In this document: positions 26,354 to 40,056 of the stretch, in pieces
Position numbering within the stretch: the first letter of the stretch is position 1
Layout: each line of letters starts with the position of its first letter
NCBI GenBank assembly: GCA_003254925.1
Contig: QANZ01043826.1
Span: 215,409 to 279,408, forward strand
Direction: 5' to 3'
Source: Chamaecrista fasciculata
Lineage: Eukaryota; Streptophyta; Magnoliopsida; Fabales; Fabaceae
Length of the DNA: 64,000 nucleotides
Program-made: the position numbers and the translations under genes
The notes under the pieces: generated by a model
Databases searched by the model: none
The model's input: only the letters and a program-made list of their open reading frames with translations
What the model was told of the DNA's origin: nothing

Positions 26354-29300
26354 TCAAATACACTTCTTTCTACGTACATTTCTTCTGCTAATACTAGCTT
26401 TACTCTGAGATGAAATTGTAGAAGAGCAAACAAATAATTCCTTTGAGCAACGCTCCCTTGGATACGGATGAAGTTTAGCCAATTCCCGTACACGACGAAG
26501 TAAAGTAATAGGTAAGGGGCGTAAGGCATGCTCTTGCTTAAGTTCAGTCTGCAAGAACAATTATGTCAATTTTCAAATTACGTTTTTACCAAAGAAGGCA
26601 TATCTTACATAAATAGTTTCTAAAAAGGAAAATGGATGGCTAACCTCTTTCGTGTTAAGTTTCTGAGCTGAACTAGCTCTTAAAAGATTTCGCCACTTGT
26701 CCTGCAGAATTTACATTTAGTATTCAAGTCTGGAATAAAGGGTGACAACTGAATGAATGAAAAGCTCTGAAAAGTACCCTCAGATCTATTGGTGTACGAT
26801 AACTGGAAGATGTAAACAGAATCCTCTTTATATCAGTCCATCGACCAACTCCATATTCAGAGATGCCATCGACCAACTTGATCACTTCAGATAAAGTCCA
26901 CATTTTCTGATGCTTCCTCCGATCATTTTTTCTAGATCTTTTTGGTGTCAGATACTCATCCTCAGATTCAGCAGAAGAAGACTCTTCATCAGACTCAAAT
27001 TCCTACAAAAGAAATTGGCATCATTAATTGGGGCCAATAATTCAGATTTTGAGACCGTAAGCTGCGAATATATAGGAATGATGACACTTTCTCAAGATAA
27101 ATTAATCTTGTACAGTACTAAATAACTTATTGATCTTAATAGATGCATAAATACACACGAATGTCAAAGTTGAGTTTAGTAATCAAAAACGAAAATCAAA
27201 ATGCAATATCCTACTTAATGAGGTATATAATGATTAAGCTAAGAAGAGCACAGGTGTCCTATGAAGAAGTCAAACTCTCTCAGCAGCTTAGACACATAAC
27301 GCAGGTTGAAATCAATACCTTATTCTTCAGATGTCCTTTATGAAACTGCTGCTCAGGAGGAGCCACAACACTAGTTCCATCATCAAAATTATTGACCGAG
27401 ATCTTTCTCAATGCTTTAAGCCTTATATGGTGAAGTTCACGATGTGATGTCACACTCAAGTGTTTGTTTTTTGCTGCAGCACTTAAGACCTTTTCTTTTG
27501 ACTTCAAATTTGAAAATTCTTCAATATACCTCTGAGTAGGCTTGCGGAATCTCTTCTCCCTATGAGAAGCAGTTTGACATTCTTCTACAGGATCCTTTAC
27601 CTTCCCATTAGACAATAGACTATCTGCTAAAGGGGGTTCATTATCCAACTGATTTACGTGCTTCCTATCAAGTATATTGCTAATGCAATCTCCATTTGAT
27701 GTTTGACAGGGATTGTTCCTGGAGGCACCATACAAGTCATTGGTTACTTGATTATCCGGAAAATCATTTTCGTATTCAGATTGTGCACTGGCCACTTTTG
27801 ACGATTTGGATACCCCACCAACGCGATTGCTACTTCCACTTAATCCAGGAGAATGACTCTCAGAGCTTGAACTTTGTAATAGTGATTCTCCAGAAAAACA
27901 CACAGCTTTGTCGGCAAAGTCAAAATCTGTAGTTGAAAAAAGATTTTTAATGCCTAAAATAGAAATTATATATATAGAAGGAAAAAATATAATTTTATTC
28001 TTCTACTTTCTGCCAAAGCATCAAAGCAGAAATCCACTTTGTGAAAGTCAAACTTCTACCCAAAAGATAGTCTTCATATGCACCAAGAAATCCATCTGTT
28101 GCATTAACATCACCAATTTCAATATCATCCAGCAATCCATCAAGTACCTAACAAAATTTTTATCAAAGATTATTTCCATTTGCAAAAAATTAAAACAATA
28201 CTATATGGTACACACACATGGACACACGCGCGGATGCACATACAGAGAGAGAGAGAGAGAGAGAGCTAGTAGCTTTGACCTCACTCCGAATAACAACTGT
28301 AAATAAAGTTGAATACCTCAAGTTTCAAATCATCTTTACCATTCAAATTTATTTGAGAATCGGATCCACCTGATAAACATAAGTACCATAATAAGAAATT
28401 AAGGAAAACAATAAATAAATAAATAACCAACAGTTCTCAACAATTCAACATTCTGAGGATGAAGACAGCATCAGTACAGCTTCATCTGTTTTTCGTAAAT
28501 TATATCATCAAATGAGAAGAAAAAAGAAAAAGCAAAATTATCTTGAAATATGCATCATTTATCTGTTTGCAATTTTTGTTTCCATCTTTAATACATTCAC
28601 TTCATCATTCTACTTTGGTAATTATCCCTTTTCTTTTGTCACAAAATGTAAGCTACGGGAGCAAAACAATATATATAATCCAAGCCTAGGCTTCATTTCT
28701 TAACATGTAAATTCAAGTAGACTAAAAAGTGACCACTTAAGCCATTTGAGAATTACCAATGCTTGATCTTAGACCAAATTCAAACCCACAGGAAAGATTT
28801 TCAACATCATAGCATTTCCCTAGGTTCTCCTCATGAAAATACAAGACGCCTTCCACTGAAACATGATCATTTCCAGGTTCTGCAAGTAAATGATCAACTT
28901 CCATTACTTCTTCTTGAATAGTAGGAACAATTGATCCATCCACCTGAGCCTAGGTAAATATATAACAGTGATGTCATAAATCATAAGCTTATATATACAC
29001 CAAACCACTGTTTGCATTTTGAGAGAAAATAAATAGACGAACATTAACCCAAAAAAAAGAGACACATGTGTAAACACAAATTCAAGCATAGACTCATATT
29101 GATATATATACCAAGAAACTTATAAACCAAGAAAGTCTCACAATGTAAATCTCATATATCAATGTGCATAGGGTACACTCATATTGATGATTGAGCATCA
29201 TTTGCCAGTAACTTTAACAAATCTCTCGTACAATTAAGCAGTGAACCAAATTATTTAACTCCATAATCATGCATATGAATCTTTTAATTCAAAGGCCAGA

Positions 29301-29651
29301 GCTAAACCTTCCGCATTCAGTGTATTTGAACTCTAGATGCCAAGATTGTTGGTGTTTTGCAAGTATGGACTCAAATATAAATTTATAAAAATAACTGCAA
29401 CTATTAACTCACAATTTCCTAATTTTCAATAATCTAGTGCAGTCAATAATAGACAGAAGATGAAATCATGTAAATAGATAGTTTCCTAGATGCTGCCATT
29501 TGAGGAAGAATGTGAAACAGGTGTGCCTACATGATGATGTTAAAAATTCTGTAAGCATATTGAATTCTAAAGACATATCGATAATGACCAAAATCCTTAC
29601 CCTTTGGCATTTCATATGGGAACCCTTCTGTGAATAATCTTCGGGATCCAT
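26354..29651 (-). CDS. TRFL8: TRF-like telobox Myb-domain protein
   Basis: Probable nuclear DNA-binding protein of the plant TRF-like family, single-Myb proteins related to telomere-repeat binders. Eight coding exons, 5' to 3' on the minus strand: 29651-29601, 28943-28757, 28369-28317, 28147-28060, 27926-27319, 27002-26778, 26701-26645, 26548-26354, giving 487 residues. The N-terminal two thirds is acidic/Ser-rich and disordered, with basic patches (KRFRKPTQRY, PKRSRKNDRRK). The Myb domain spans about 362-412: MWTLSEVIKLVDGISEYG, GRWTDIKR, and the telobox-type third helix IDLRDKWRNLL. The C-terminal tail has LRPLPITLLRRVRELA. TRFL proteins of this short type do not necessarily bind telomeric repeats on their own. 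The TRFL8 name rests on synteny as well as sequence. A GA-rich leader exon lies near 30507-30590. Confidence 0.88.
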
Positions 29652-30600
29652 CTCATGTTCTCAGGTGTATCCTAGAATTTCAATGCACAACAATTTACTC
29701 AATGCATTAACAGATTAAATGCATCTATATATGTACATCTTTACACAAGCAACATTTTTTTCACTTGCGGAGTATCTATTGGACAAGGTATATACAGAAC
29801 ATCAACATTGCTTCTACAGAATTGAATAGCATGCACAATTATGTTCACAAATCTAATCAGAGTGCACATCGACACCACTAAACTAGTTCGGACTAGGTAA
29901 TTACTTATGTCAAGAAACATCAACCCCACAGGTTCATCTGGCACCCGTATTTGATGCATAAATAAGCATGAGCCCATATAACCACGCAAAAATTTAATTT
30001 AACAATGAACAATGGTAGCAGAATGGATCAACCTTTTGAAGACACTCAGTGCCTGCACCTAACAGCCTCCAATTCAGCACAGCATTATATGAGAAGAAAA
30101 CAAAAAGATTAAGGTTCGTTTGATACAAGGAAACCTTCATATCGTGTACTTCTTCATAAAAAACCCCAGTCCATTGACGGATTTTGTAGGACGACAAAAT
30201 ACTAGGAAACAAAGAAGGATACCAAATAAAGAAGTAACTAGCAGCCCAACAAGTATTTAATCACATGCACAGTAAGAGGAGAAAATGGCAGCAATATTCA
30301 TTTTCTCTGCTGGGTTTCTCAGTAACCAAACAGAGTAAAAACCGTATGATAAGTTGTAAAACAGACAAAATGAAGTAAAGAAAAGTTCAACCTCATTCAA
30401 CAAGGGGAACAAGCTCACTACACGATCATATTAGAGAAAGAACACAGAACCAGAGATGATTAAGATCAAGCAGAAACGAGAGAAGAAAGGAAGTCAAAGA
30501 TCTAACCTTGAAGAGCGAAAGGGAGCGATTGAGCTAGAGAGAGAGAGAGAGAGAGAGCGGGAAGCGGAAAAGACTGTCAGAGAAATTCTGGCGAATGTTC
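29652..30600 (-). other. 5' UTR region and leader intron of the TRFL8-type gene
   Basis: A minus-strand splice donor (AAG|GTTAGATC, near 30506) follows a GA-rich leader at about 30530-30560, and no coding exon lies before 29651. This suggests a leader intron of about 0.85 kb. Confidence 0.5.
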
Positions 30601-32345
30601 GAAACCGAAAAGCCTAAAACCGCGAAAGAGTGACACGAAACGATGCGATAGAGGGAAATGGAAGGTGCGCTTTTTTTATTCGACGGAATCCAAAATGTTT
30701 TTATGACAAAGGTTGTAATAAAATGTTCGTTTCAAGTCCGCTTAGACCAGACACGTCGATATCATCGTCGTATCTCTTAACGTTCTCTAACGACGTTAAA
30801 CCTCTGTTTGCATCCACTGCCTTTATTGTTATAAAAAATAAAAGGGGCCGTAAGTAACAGATCACACTACACGACGTCGTCCTCCTAATTTATTGTTGGG
30901 ACCCTCTCCACGCTATTTTTGTATAACTCGACAGGACTATTATCTTTATTTATTTTTCTTAACAAATATCAAATTTGTTAAGACATATGGAAAACAAAGT
31001 ATGAGAGAAATACGTTTTCTTAAAAAAAATTATATCATCATTTTAATAGAAGATTCTTTAATTTCTGTTGAATTACATTGTGATATGTTATTAGTCTGCG
31101 TAATGTTTGGTTTATATATAATAAAAAAGTAACAATTTAATTTTGACATATGTAGTGACATATCTGAAATTAATAAAAGACATGTGTTGTGTACATCCAG
31201 TCATCCACAACCAAAATATAGTATGATTTTCATTTATGTCAATACTATTGTTTCACGATTTTACTGCTAATTTATTACTATTGTTTAATACTTTAATTTA
31301 ACGCCACTCTGTCCATTATCTTGATTCGGACAAGTCAATAAAGGTCAAGGTTAATAGTAGTCTCTAATGCCCCCCCCAAAAAAAGGTTAATAGTAGTAGT
31401 CTCTAAGACTCTAACTATTAATGTCCCTCCGAGCCAAGTAAATAAGTAAACTACTTTTCAAAAAAAAAAAAGTAAATAAGTAAACTGTGCTCCAAAGTAT
31501 AAAAGGATACAATTAATTATACATGGAGACAATAAATTTCGTCAGTTCATTTCACCAAAAAAGAAAATTGTTAGTTCACATGGAAAAAGCACTTTCTACT
31601 TTATATAGTTAAAAGTAGAGCCAAGAATGCGAATGAAAATTAAATATATTAACCAACAATAGACAAATAGTTAATTGGATTAACTTTTTGTAGGAGTACT
31701 ATTTGATTAATTATTAGTAAGTTTGACGTTGGTTGATACAATTTTATTGAGTTGTTTAATTAATAACTTCAACATATTATTACCTACCCATGCGGATTAC
31801 ATTTAATGTCAGAAGTTAACGACGCTCGTGACGTCGTCGTGTTCACGTCCCGACGTTGACTTCACTGTTCTAATAATTGGATCCTTCATGCCATGATTCC
31901 CCAAAATATCCTCCCTCCTTTTCTTTGCATACTAATTTACTATTCATAAAACTATATATTTGTTTATTTTTTTAGGCAAATCTCAATTATTGTACCGTAT
32001 AATGAAAAGACAAATTTTAAATCATCAACCTTTACAGTTTACAATGTTTTCTTGTAATTGATTACACACTCATCTCAACCATTCAATTTTAAAAATGAGC
32101 TGGAGTGGATAGGTATCCAATTCAACAATTATGTGATGAATACTGGAATATAATTATGCGAATGTCAAAGGGTCTCTGGAGTGTATCTTTTGCTGCCGTA
32201 AAATTTTTATTGAACTAATTATCTTCCTTCTGACACAGAGAAGAACAGTGATCTTTACAGAAAAGCGTGCAATAAGGTATCATTATAACATCTACGATTT
32301 TGTACACTAGGAGTAGGACCACTGGAGAGGGAATTAAATCCCAAA
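30601..32345. other. Intergenic between TRFL8 and ABCG24 types
   Basis: TRFL8 promoter region, then AT-rich DNA down to the 3' end of the ABC transporter. A short C homopolymer lies at about 31371-31377. No gene is seen. Confidence 0.5.
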
Positions 32346-35300
32346 TTAGTCTTTGTTTGAGAGCAACAGACAAAAGAAAGCCACTATACGGGCAAATATG
32401 CCATACACAACGAGTACAATTAAACAAAGAGACCAATCGTGGAGGTCATAGCCAGTGCTAATCAGTGAACTACAACGAGTTATCAGCCACACCCCAGAGT
32501 ACCTAGAAGAGAAGCAAATTCAAAACTTAGATAACAACTTTCATTAGAAGGAATGGAAAAGAGAAAGAAGGAAAAACAGACCTTTCAGCATTGGCAACGA
32601 TGAAGGCCTCCAAAGCCCAATTTGGGTAGCACAGATATTGAAGAATCTTCATAAATGTGGTATCCTTTGGCTGTTTTGCAACGAGAGTCATAACCACAGG
32701 AACAAGCACGGACCACTACAAATGATGGACGAGGACAAGCAAAAATTAAGAAGACGAAAGTGTGCTTGTTATATATATTAGTATTAGTAACGTTGATGAG
32801 ATCCATACCAGCTGTGCAGGGCCAGGTTCGAAGTAAATGGCAAATGCATAAGCGATGCCAGTCACACAGTAGACGAGGCAAAGCAAAACCACGTAATTAC
32901 TTGCAAAGCTTGACCTTGGACTGCTGAAAAAATAGTACATGGAGAGATAAACTACAGGTTTGATTATTATATTGAAGAGATCAATAGAATCTTTGGCCAA
33001 AAAATGAGCCAGACTGCTGATCCCAGATGCCGTCTCCCTCAAGTATTGCAATTTATCCAGAGTAAAAGATCTAAGACCTGCAATCTTGCACAATAAAGCT
33101 GCAAAAATGCCATCTGAATGAGGAAACACATATAGAAAGTTCAAAGTTAATAACAGCATGGTACAACCACCGAGTTTGTACTATCAAACTTACAGACTGC
33201 AATGACAGTGTAAGTGTAGCCAAGGGAGCCAATCGTTTCATCATTTACTTTAGCAAGAATTCCTAAGATGGCCCCAGCAACTAATAAAATCATATAGTCA
33301 ACTACTTGTGTTTTAGCTTCTCGCAGCCGCTGCTTACCGAGCCTGCAAGATATGAACCTGATTAATAAGTAATAATGTAAATGTGCATGGTAAAACATTC
33401 ACTGCAGTGCAAATTAAAAAGGATAAATAAAACAACAATACTTTTCAAAATAAGTTGTTAAAATTCAATATTCAGTGTAAATATCAGGCTAACTAGAACT
33501 ATCTTCAAGCTGAGTGTTCTACATCAGATATTCAGATAAGTTGTGTCTATGTTAAGTGATAGGATATCATATTCATACCTCCCAAGAAAATATTTATATT
33601 GCTGCAATAACCCAGCAGTTGTTCGGTTAGATAAGTCCTTAGACTTTAAGAATTTTGCCTGTAGGTTATCTTTTTGCATCTCCACATTGCTCTTCACATC
33701 CCCCCAAAACTCTCCAGCGAAAGATTGATCACTACCTTCATCAGTCTCCTTCGTTCCATTACTTGAAGTTGAGGCAGATGAAGATGCAGCAATTTCATCA
33801 GCAAAATGAAGCATATCTGCCGGCACAGGGTAACCATTATGAAGCATCCATCTGACAGGAAGTTGTTCATGAGTCACACCTGCCTTTGGTTGTGCCAAAC
33901 CCTCTAATATGTCAATAAAATGGTCAGGAGGATTCACACGATCCGGCACAGGAATTCCAATGGAAGAAAAATACTCTTCTACTTTGTTAACAGGACCATG
34001 ATATGCAGTAAGGCCACCTTTAGCTAAAAATATTATATCATCGAACATTCTGAACAGAGTGTAGCTGTATGATAACAAAAGCAAGATAAGTGATATAATG
34101 TTCCCAAATCAAAAAATTTAGGGACCTACAGAGTCAGCATTAGGGCATTACCTTGGTTGGTGAAGTACCATGCAGATGTTTACCCCTTCAAGAGCTTCAC
34201 GTCGAAGTGCTTTCAGGAGTAAACTGGAACTTGCACTGTCCAAACCAGTTGTAGGCTCATCTAAGATCAATAAAGAGGGTTCCATTACCATCTCTAGGCC
34301 TACATTTACACGTTTTTTTTGCCCTCCAGAGATACCTCGCTTCTCTACTGTCCCAACTAGGGAATCCCTCACTGCCTGGAGTCCCAAGGACTCTATTACT
34401 CTTTCCACAATCAGAACCTTATCTGGTTTTGCCATTTCCACAGGCAGCCTTCAATGTTCAGAAACATCAATATGAATGAAATAAATAATTAGAAAGGAAC
34501 CAAACTAATTCAATGATACTAATTCTGGAAAAATAAGACAATTTTTCATCAACTAAATTAATATACTGATAACAGGTACGAGAGCTAAGACATTTTTACT
34601 TTTCGTTATGATATATTTATTCTTGCAGACATTTCACATACCTGCATCCTGCACTGAAACCAAGATTTTCCTCCACTGTCAAATTCCCATGCACAATATC
34701 ATCTTGTGGCACATACCCAATAATTTTCTTATAACAATGTATGGAATCAGGTTTTCCATTGATTAGAATTGAGCCTATCTTAGAACATCCTCTTATTTTT
34801 CCTCCCAAAGCAGAAAGAAATGTCGTTTTACCAGCTCCTGAGGGACCCATGACGGCTGAAACTCGACCAGGCATGATTTTTCCTGACACACTCCTCAGAA
34901 TATGTTTGTTTTTCCCTTTCAAAGTCAGAGTTAGATCTTTGAAAGCTACCTCAATCGGAGGCCTTCTCCGTACCTCACCTCCAGTTGCCATAGAAATCAC
35001 TCCTGAGAAACTCAAGTTGTTGCCTGTCTCTTGCATAGCTTTCTCCTTCTCCAGCTGACCATAGGCATACTTATAGATTTTGCTCTGTGTATGTAAGTGT
35101 TTTCCCTTTGCCGCAGGCTTTTTAGTATTTTTATCACCAGTCCGCTTTGGATCATTCGCAGTGGAATCCGACATTGTAGGAAGGCTGCTAGGTTCTTGCT
35201 GGGATGTGCTTGAAGATTCAGTATCATCTCCCTTTCCAGATTTCCTGCGAGAAAATGTGCGCGACATCGACTTTTGCAATCCCGCGGCACCCTTCTTAGC

Positions 35301-38296
35301 CACATCTTTTGCTAGTTTCCACCTTTCACGAGCTTGCACAGTTTCTCTTGCATGCTTTGCCGCAGCTTCTCTGGATTTAGCTAACCTTCTTTCTCGAGCA
35401 GAAAGAACTTGATCATAACAGTTGTAAATCAAGATCAGGAGAGTACTCAATGCGACCTACAAGGAGAAACAACAGCATATATGAAGCAGAAGAAATGCAT
35501 AACTAGGTAGCAGGCTTTATGAGAATAAGGAGGAAAGAGGAAAATTTGGCAGACGCTTGTGCTGCTCTCAGACTGCATTTTTTCATTTCAATTTGCAGTA
35601 TGAGAATCTAGATTTGGCCAGAGAAAATAAAAAAAAAAAGATATATATAGTTGCTTTTGACCCAACTCCAGTACTAGATGAGAAACCACTTACAATAACT
35701 AAAGCTGCGTAAGCTTGCATATTTTGAGTTTCCGTGTTTTCTTTACAAGTAATGAACTTGGAGCATCCTGCAAAATGGACATTACAAATCAAAGTTCAGA
35801 TTTAGTGTCCTGTATTCTAATAAAGCAGGGTAGAACAATAGGCAGAATTATGAGGCTTTACCGCTGATGCATAGTGTGTCGAATCTAACCCATTTTATGA
35901 CGTCATTTACCCTGTCACATATCCACTCTCGATGGACAAAGTTAAAATGTCATGCCTATATTACTTTAAGCACATATATTTGAATTCCTAGTTTCCTCGA
36001 TGACTCATCTATGAACCTAGATTCTCTATACGCAAGTTTACAATCTCAAACCTATCATCATTTCAAACAAATGCAACTATATGCAAGGTTCGTTTATCAA
36101 AACACAAACGAATCCAGGTATGAATAAATCTATGCAAAGTTTCTAAGAACAATGAATATGAACTTAAATGGGTTTTTATTTTTTTGTCATTTACTAAATT
36201 AGTCTTAGTCAATGGGTGTGAGAAATGGAGGTTATAATAACTAAGCAGACAATCGAAAGCACTCAATGATGGTATAAATTGACCGAAGATATTAGACTCA
36301 CGCGTTTGCTCAGTGGAACCCTTCCTGCAGTAATGTCTGCAATTGGAGAACATAATCTCAGTAAATATGGATCATAAATTAAATAATCACCGCAAAGTGG
36401 CTGTGTGAACAGGGAAAGTAGTGTGTGGAAATAAAGCAGAGACAATTACCCACTACCGCACGGAATTCTTTGTATTGCTGTTGGGCAGTAAGATCCTGGA
36501 GAACAGAAGATATCACTGTTGTTGGCAACTCCGGTCCAAATATCAGCACTACCACAGGTATGATCTGGGTCTCCAGCAGGTAAAACGTAACTATATCTGC
36601 AAAATTCTTTTTTATAAAGGATACTTTTCATGGATAGGGAAAAAACTCAATCGAGAAAAATAATGTATAGACCAGAACTTACGGGTCACATTTTCCAGTT
36701 GCACCATTCGCTTTAGCAAGCGGACAGTATGACCCAAGTGGGCAAGCTTCGTGAGAGGAATATATGATAATGTTAGATAAATGATACCAGAGCAACTAAT
36801 TTTCATACACAAGATAATTCCCGAGATTCTAAATGAAACAAAAGTTGTCCTGCCAGAAGACGAAAATTAGCAGTAGTTCATTATTTCCCACCATGCACTT
36901 TCAAACTTCAAGATGAGCTAGCATCTCTTAAGTGATGCTAACTGCTAAGTTTCCAAGAACTTCAGGAAGATCTATTCCATTTCTTTTTTTGTTAATCATC
37001 AACCTCTTTTTTATAACAATGATTTTTCGCCAAACTATTGTCAGAAAACACAATGCTTTAGGCGTTAGCAATTTCTATTATGATGCATGTTTTAGTATAT
37101 GCTGCAACTGTCTTTAACACATATTCCTGACAAAGTTAAAAGTTAAAGTTTACACAGTCTGCTTACGTATCATGCAAGTCAATCCCTGAGGACAGAAAAA
37201 CCCTTCACAGCAAGGTTGGCAATCCTGTGTTCTAGCAGGAATATCTTTTGAATAAGTCAGGTTAACATTCTGGTCTGAACTACAACCCCAACCAGGTTCA
37301 CAACCAGAAACCCAAGAGGTCAAATTGCAGTTCCTGTTAGGTTTTACGTAGCTGGAAGGTGATGCTCCATGGGCAAGAACGCTTGTGAAGTATAATCTTA
37401 TTTCAGCTGCGGTACATAATCGACGAGTGACATCTCCTGTAGATTAAATTTAAATCACATTATATTCAGGAAATTGTAGGGAGTAATGAATTATGATATG
37501 AGAACTTGCTTCGAGCAAGCTTTGGCATATGCCAAAAGTGCCTTTAGTCGCAAAATCCAATGCCTTTGTTTCCTCAATTCTTATTTTCTTTTGGCACATG
37601 ACAGTGGATATTAACAGTCATTATCTAGAGGTTCACATGAAGCAGAACAGGTTAGTGGCACAATCACATGCCATACAAGGTTAAATCCTCACTAATCGTG
37701 GTGACGGAAATTATGTCATTGCTAATTTCTGAACATGAAAATGAAGAAGACAGACTAATTATATATCTCTCTGCTCACCTGTAAAGTTTCTACAGAAACT
37801 ATAAACTATATATCTTCAATTCTACCAAGGACAGAGTCGGAGTAAAAGCTCATACCCTTTGCCCGCTTAATACAAGCAGTCAAGAAGTCGAGTTTTCCCG
37901 TAAAATTAAACGCTTCATTCCAATCTTGTTTTCTGAAAGAGGGGAAATTAAGTATTAGTAGGTATAGACAATGTGCCAACGTGTGGGTGCAGGTAAGAAA
38001 TTAGGTAATTAAGGAGAAAGCAATGTGACGTACACATCGACTATGCAGAAGCCCAATTTTTCCTTCATGTCACCAGTTATGACGGTGGTCATATTGGTAA
38101 GCTGTGCATAGACGAGGTCCGTCACCATGGGAAGCGCAGCGGGATTTCCCGTATCATCATCATCATCATCCTTCGCACATTGAATGCGTGGTACAAGGTT
38201 TAAAGAAACTAAATAGAGCAAGAAAACAATAGCAATCCAAGAGGCATTATCATTACTCCTCACTACTATTCCATTTCCATTATTATTCATCGCCAT
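32346..38296 (-). CDS. ABCG24: ABCG-family half-size ABC transporter, ABCG24/28 type
   Basis: ATP-driven exporter of the White-Brown (ABCG) group; substrate unknown, lipid or wall precursors in related members. Fourteen exons on the minus strand: 38296-38034, 37932-37856, 37436-37167, 36746-36683, 36596-36450, 36336-36302, 35767-35694, 35456-34642, 34448-34152, 34064-33579, 33342-33194, 33113-32809, 32715-32582, 32502-32346. They sum to 1091 codons (1090 residues), the subgroup's usual length. The N terminus has a signal/anchor (about 20-38), then a Cys-rich extracellular region (about 115-295), a membrane span (about 302-323) and a basic linker. The nucleotide-binding domain has Walker [10 protein letters not shown] (514-522), signature ISGGQKKR (621-628) and Walker B LLILDEP (641-647). 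The C-terminal half carries the transmembrane domain. The long Cys-rich N-terminal extension marks the ABCG24/28 subgroup. Confidence 0.93.
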
Positions 38297-39271
38297 ACTC
38301 TGTCTAGAAATTAATGTTTGAGGAGACGAGGTGAGTGTCCAGAAATGGCAGGGAGAAATGGGTGGCTAGATTGAAGGATGCGACGATGACACACAGGCAT
38401 GTTTAGGGAATCGATGATGAGTCCCAAATCTCAATGTCGAAGAAGGCTTGGGTGCGTTCAGGATTTTCGTTAACCGCTGGACCTGCATTTCAAGACAATA
38501 ACACAACCTGAAGCATTTTCGTTAATCATAATTATTAAAAACCCCTTAGATTTATGGTGCTTAATTATAATTGAGCGTTGTTTGCACCACTTGACACAGA
38601 TTTGGATTTGGTAACCAATTATAGAAACCCCCTCAAGTTGCGTGAGATCACCTCACTAGTACCATTTTGACATCTAAATTTAAGTTAATGAATTTTTGAA
38701 TTTATTTTAAATATTTTATTTGTTTTTAGATTAGTTTTATATGTTTTCATAATTTCTTAAATTGGTCCCAAATATTGAATGTGGTCATATCTCTCGTTTT
38801 AATTTTGAATGTAATAAATTCGTAGTTAGGACTTACAAGTTGTTTTTTTATGAATAATTTTTCTATCTAATTTGAGCTATTAACAAACGAGGATAAACTA
38901 AGTCTCGAAAGTAAACTGATCATTTTATGATCAAACAAATAAAATTAGTCATATCTTTCTAGTTTCAATTTTGAATGTGACAATTTTTAAAACTGTGTTA
39001 ACTTTTGAAGAGTTTTTTCTCAACTCAATTGAGACCGTCATCAAATGATTAAAATCACGCCATGAAAGTATGTTTGGGACAAAAAGTGAAAAAAAATCTT
39101 AAAAGTATTGTCTCAAACCTACTTTAAAGATTTGATTCGACCTCGTTTGCTAACGATTTTAACTAAGTACGATTTTAACTAAACTAAGTATGTTGACAGT
39201 CTAATTGGATATATAAAGTACTTATTAACAAGAATATTTAGTTTTGGATTCGTTTGCATTTAAACTTGAAG
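38297..39271. other. ABCG24-type promoter and flank of the assembly gap
   Basis: Leader and promoter of the minus-strand transporter, then a dispersed-repeat copy running toward the gap. No gene is seen. Confidence 0.5.
38670..39190 (+). repeat. Dispersed non-coding repeat, copy 2
   Basis: Contains two or more diverged internal units. A typical unit runs AACGAGGATAAACTAA, TCTCGAAAGT, ATGATCAAACAAATAAAA, TTAGTCATATC, TTTTGAATGTGACAATTTTT, and is homologous to the reverse complement of copies 1 and 3. It may extend into the N gap. Confidence 0.55.
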
Positions 39272-40056
39272 NNNNNNNNNNNNNNNNNNNNNNNNNNNNN
39301 NNNNNNNNNNNNNNNNNNNNNNNNNNNNNNNNNNNNNNNNNNNNNNNNNNNNNNNNNNNNNNNNNNNNNNNNNNNNNNNNNNNNNNNNNNNNNNNNNNNN
39401 NNNNNNNNNNNNNNNNNNNNNNNNNNNNNNNNNNNNNNNNNNNNNNNNNNNNNNNNNNNNNNNNNNNNNNNNNNNNNNNNNNNNNNNNNNNNNNNNNNNN
39501 NNNNNNNNNNNNNNNNNNNNNNNNNNNNNNNNNNNNNNNNNNNNNNNNNNNNNNNNNNNNNNNNNNNNNNNNNNNNNNNNNNNNNNNNNNNNNNNNNNNN
39601 NNNNNNNNNNNNNNNNNNNNNNNNNNNNNNNNNNNNNNNNNNNNNNNNNNNNNNNNNNNNNNNNNNNNNNNNNNNNNNNNNNNNNNNNNNNNNNNNNNNN
39701 NNNNNNNNNNNNNNNNNNNNNNNNNNNNNNNNNNNNNNNNNNNNNNNNNNNNNNNNNNNNNNNNNNNNNNNNNNNNNNNNNNNNNNNNNNNNNNNNNNNN
39801 NNNNNNNNNNNNNNNNNNNNNNNNNNNNNNNNNNNNNNNNNNNNNNNNNNNNNNNNNNNNNNNNNNNNNNNNNNNNNNNNNNNNNNNNNNNNNNNNNNNN
39901 NNNNNNNNNNNNNNNNNNNNNNNNNNNNNNNNNNNNNNNNNNNNNNNNNNNNNNNNNNNNNNNNNNNNNNNNNNNNNNNNNNNNNNNNNNNNNNNNNNNN
40001 NNNNNNNNNNNNNNNNNNNNNNNNNNNNNNNNNNNNNNNNNNNNNNNNNNNNNNNN
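39272..40056. other. Assembly gap (785 N)
   Basis: Unsequenced run. Any open frame drawn across it is meaningless. A dispersed repeat lies directly to its left, which may be why assembly failed. Confidence 0.99.
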